In this document: positions 24,903-25,576 of the stretch, in pieces
Layout: every line of letters starts with the position of its first letter
Position numbering within the stretch: position 1 is the stretch's first letter
Source: an uncultured Prevotella sp.
Lineage (GTDB): Bacteria > Bacteroidota > Bacteroidia > Bacteroidales > Bacteroidaceae
Reading direction: 5' to 3'
Assembly: GCA_946999025.1 (NCBI GenBank)
Contig: CAMQBP010000006.1
Location: forward strand, 1-25,576
Length of the DNA: 25,576 bases
The notes under the pieces: generated by a model
Databases searched by the model: none
What the model was told of the DNA's origin: nothing
Seen by the model: the letters and a program-made list of their open reading frames with translations, nothing else
Program-made: the position numbers and the translations under genes

Positions 24903-25576
24903 ATGACGACCATACTAAAATTAGAATACCTGAACCGAAAGCCTGACAATTATAAAACAATTCTCAAGTATCTGATGCTTCATGATGGCTGTACGATACC
25001 GGAAATCTCGAAACACATAGGCATCAGTGTTCCAACTACGACAAAGATTATCACAAATCTGATAACAAAGGGGTTTGTGGTTTCAAAAGGAAAACGCGAT
25101 CAGACGCATGGTCGGCTACCTACGGTTTATGGTCTGTCTACCGACTCTGGCTATTTTTTAGGAATCGACCCTGGTTACGACTCTTTAGCCATGGCTCTTT
25201 GTGATTTCAGTGGGAACATTGTCTTCGAGAAGAATAATATTCCCTTTAAACAAGAAAACACGCAGCAATGCCTTGACACCTTGCTCGATCTTGTTAATGA
25301 ATATATTGCCTCTTTGGACATACAAAAGGAGTCAATCCTACAGGCTTCCGTGAATGTGTCAGGTAGGGTGAATCCTTTCACCGGAGTGAGTCACAGTATA
25401 TTCGATTTCTTGGATCAGCCTTTAGCCAAATATATTTCAGATCACATCGGCATTCCAACGTGCATTGAAAATGACACCAGGGCTATGACTTTTGGCGAAT
25501 ATTTGGTAGGTTGCTGCAATGGTGCCAAGAATGTGCTGTTTGTCAATGCGAGTTGGGGCATAGCCATCGGCATTAT
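24903..25576 (+). CDS. ROK-family transcriptional regulator (NagC/XylR type), N-terminal part
   Basis: The first 224 residues of a gene cut by the window end. Residues about 18-60 form a winged helix-turn-helix (CTIPEISKHIGISVPTTTKII recognition region), followed by the GRLPTVYGL wing motif usual before the ROK domain. The ROK sugar-kinase-like fold begins at YFLGIDPGYDSLAMALCD near 84 and includes CIENDTRAMTFGEYLVG (END at 189-191) and the start of the glycine-rich segment. Having both parts marks it as a regulator, not a plain kinase. NagC and Mlc relatives sense amino sugars or sugar phosphates, so it is a reasonable local regulator of this cluster. It is separated by 967 bases from the last PUL gene and has its own promoter. 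The DNA site it binds is unknown; nearby palindromes are candidates. Confidence 0.85.
   Translation, partial: MTTILKLEYLNRKPDNYKTILKYLMLHDGCTIPEISKHIGISVPTTTKIITNLITKGFVVSKGKRDQTHGRLPTVYGLSTDSGYFLGIDPGYDSLAMALCDFSGNIVFEKNNIPFKQENTQQCLDTLLDLVNEYIASLDIQKESILQASVNVSGRVNPFTGVSHSIFDFLDQPLAKYISDHIGIPTCIENDTRAMTFGEYLVGCCNGAKNVLFVNASWGIAIGI

Overview
The window looks like part of a chromosome from a Bacteroidales bacterium, most likely Prevotellaceae. The evidence is two SusC/SusD outer-membrane pairs, lipoproteins typical of polysaccharide utilization loci (PULs), TAnnTTTG-type -7 promoter boxes, weak Shine-Dalgarno sequences and moderate GC. I cannot name a species from sequence alone.

Every supported gene is on the + strand. 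The first 51 bases are the tail of an upstream gene. Positions 70-8850 hold an AGE-family N-acylglucosamine 2-epimerase, a DUF4434 TIM-barrel protein, a first SusC/SusD pair and a DUF5018-like surface lipoprotein. A perfect 14-bp inverted repeat at 8861-8903 then interrupts the operon. Positions 9004-14512 hold two related GHL10-like (glycosyl-hydrolase-like) proteins, the second fused to a calcineurin-type phosphoesterase, followed by a sialate O-acetylesterase-like SGNH enzyme. Positions 14585-23935 hold a second DUF4434 paralogue, a sugar-porter MFS transporter, a GH20 beta-hexosaminidase and a second SusC/SusD-like pair. A hairpin with a T-rich tail at 24068-24110 probably ends the transcript. 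A 967-base non-coding stretch rich in small palindromes separates this from a ROK-family regulator that runs off the window edge and has a near-consensus promoter.

The genes read as one glycan-foraging locus. The SusC/D pairs and surface lipoproteins would capture and import glycan fragments. The periplasmic enzymes (GH20, GHL10-like proteins, acetylesterase, phosphoesterase, DUF4434 proteins) would trim them. The MFS protein would carry a released sugar into the cytoplasm, and the epimerase would interconvert N-acetylmannosamine (ManNAc) and N-acetylglucosamine (GlcNAc). Epimerase, hexosaminidase and acetylesterase together point to amino-sugar or sialic-acid glycans such as mucin or N-glycans. 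No sialidase or neuraminate lyase is visible here, so the substrate is an inference.

The least-described parts are the duplicated DUF4434 proteins, which share two conserved Glu residues placed like a clan GH-A catalytic pair, and the GHL10-phosphoesterase fusion, which suggests a phosphorylated or phosphodiester-containing substrate.
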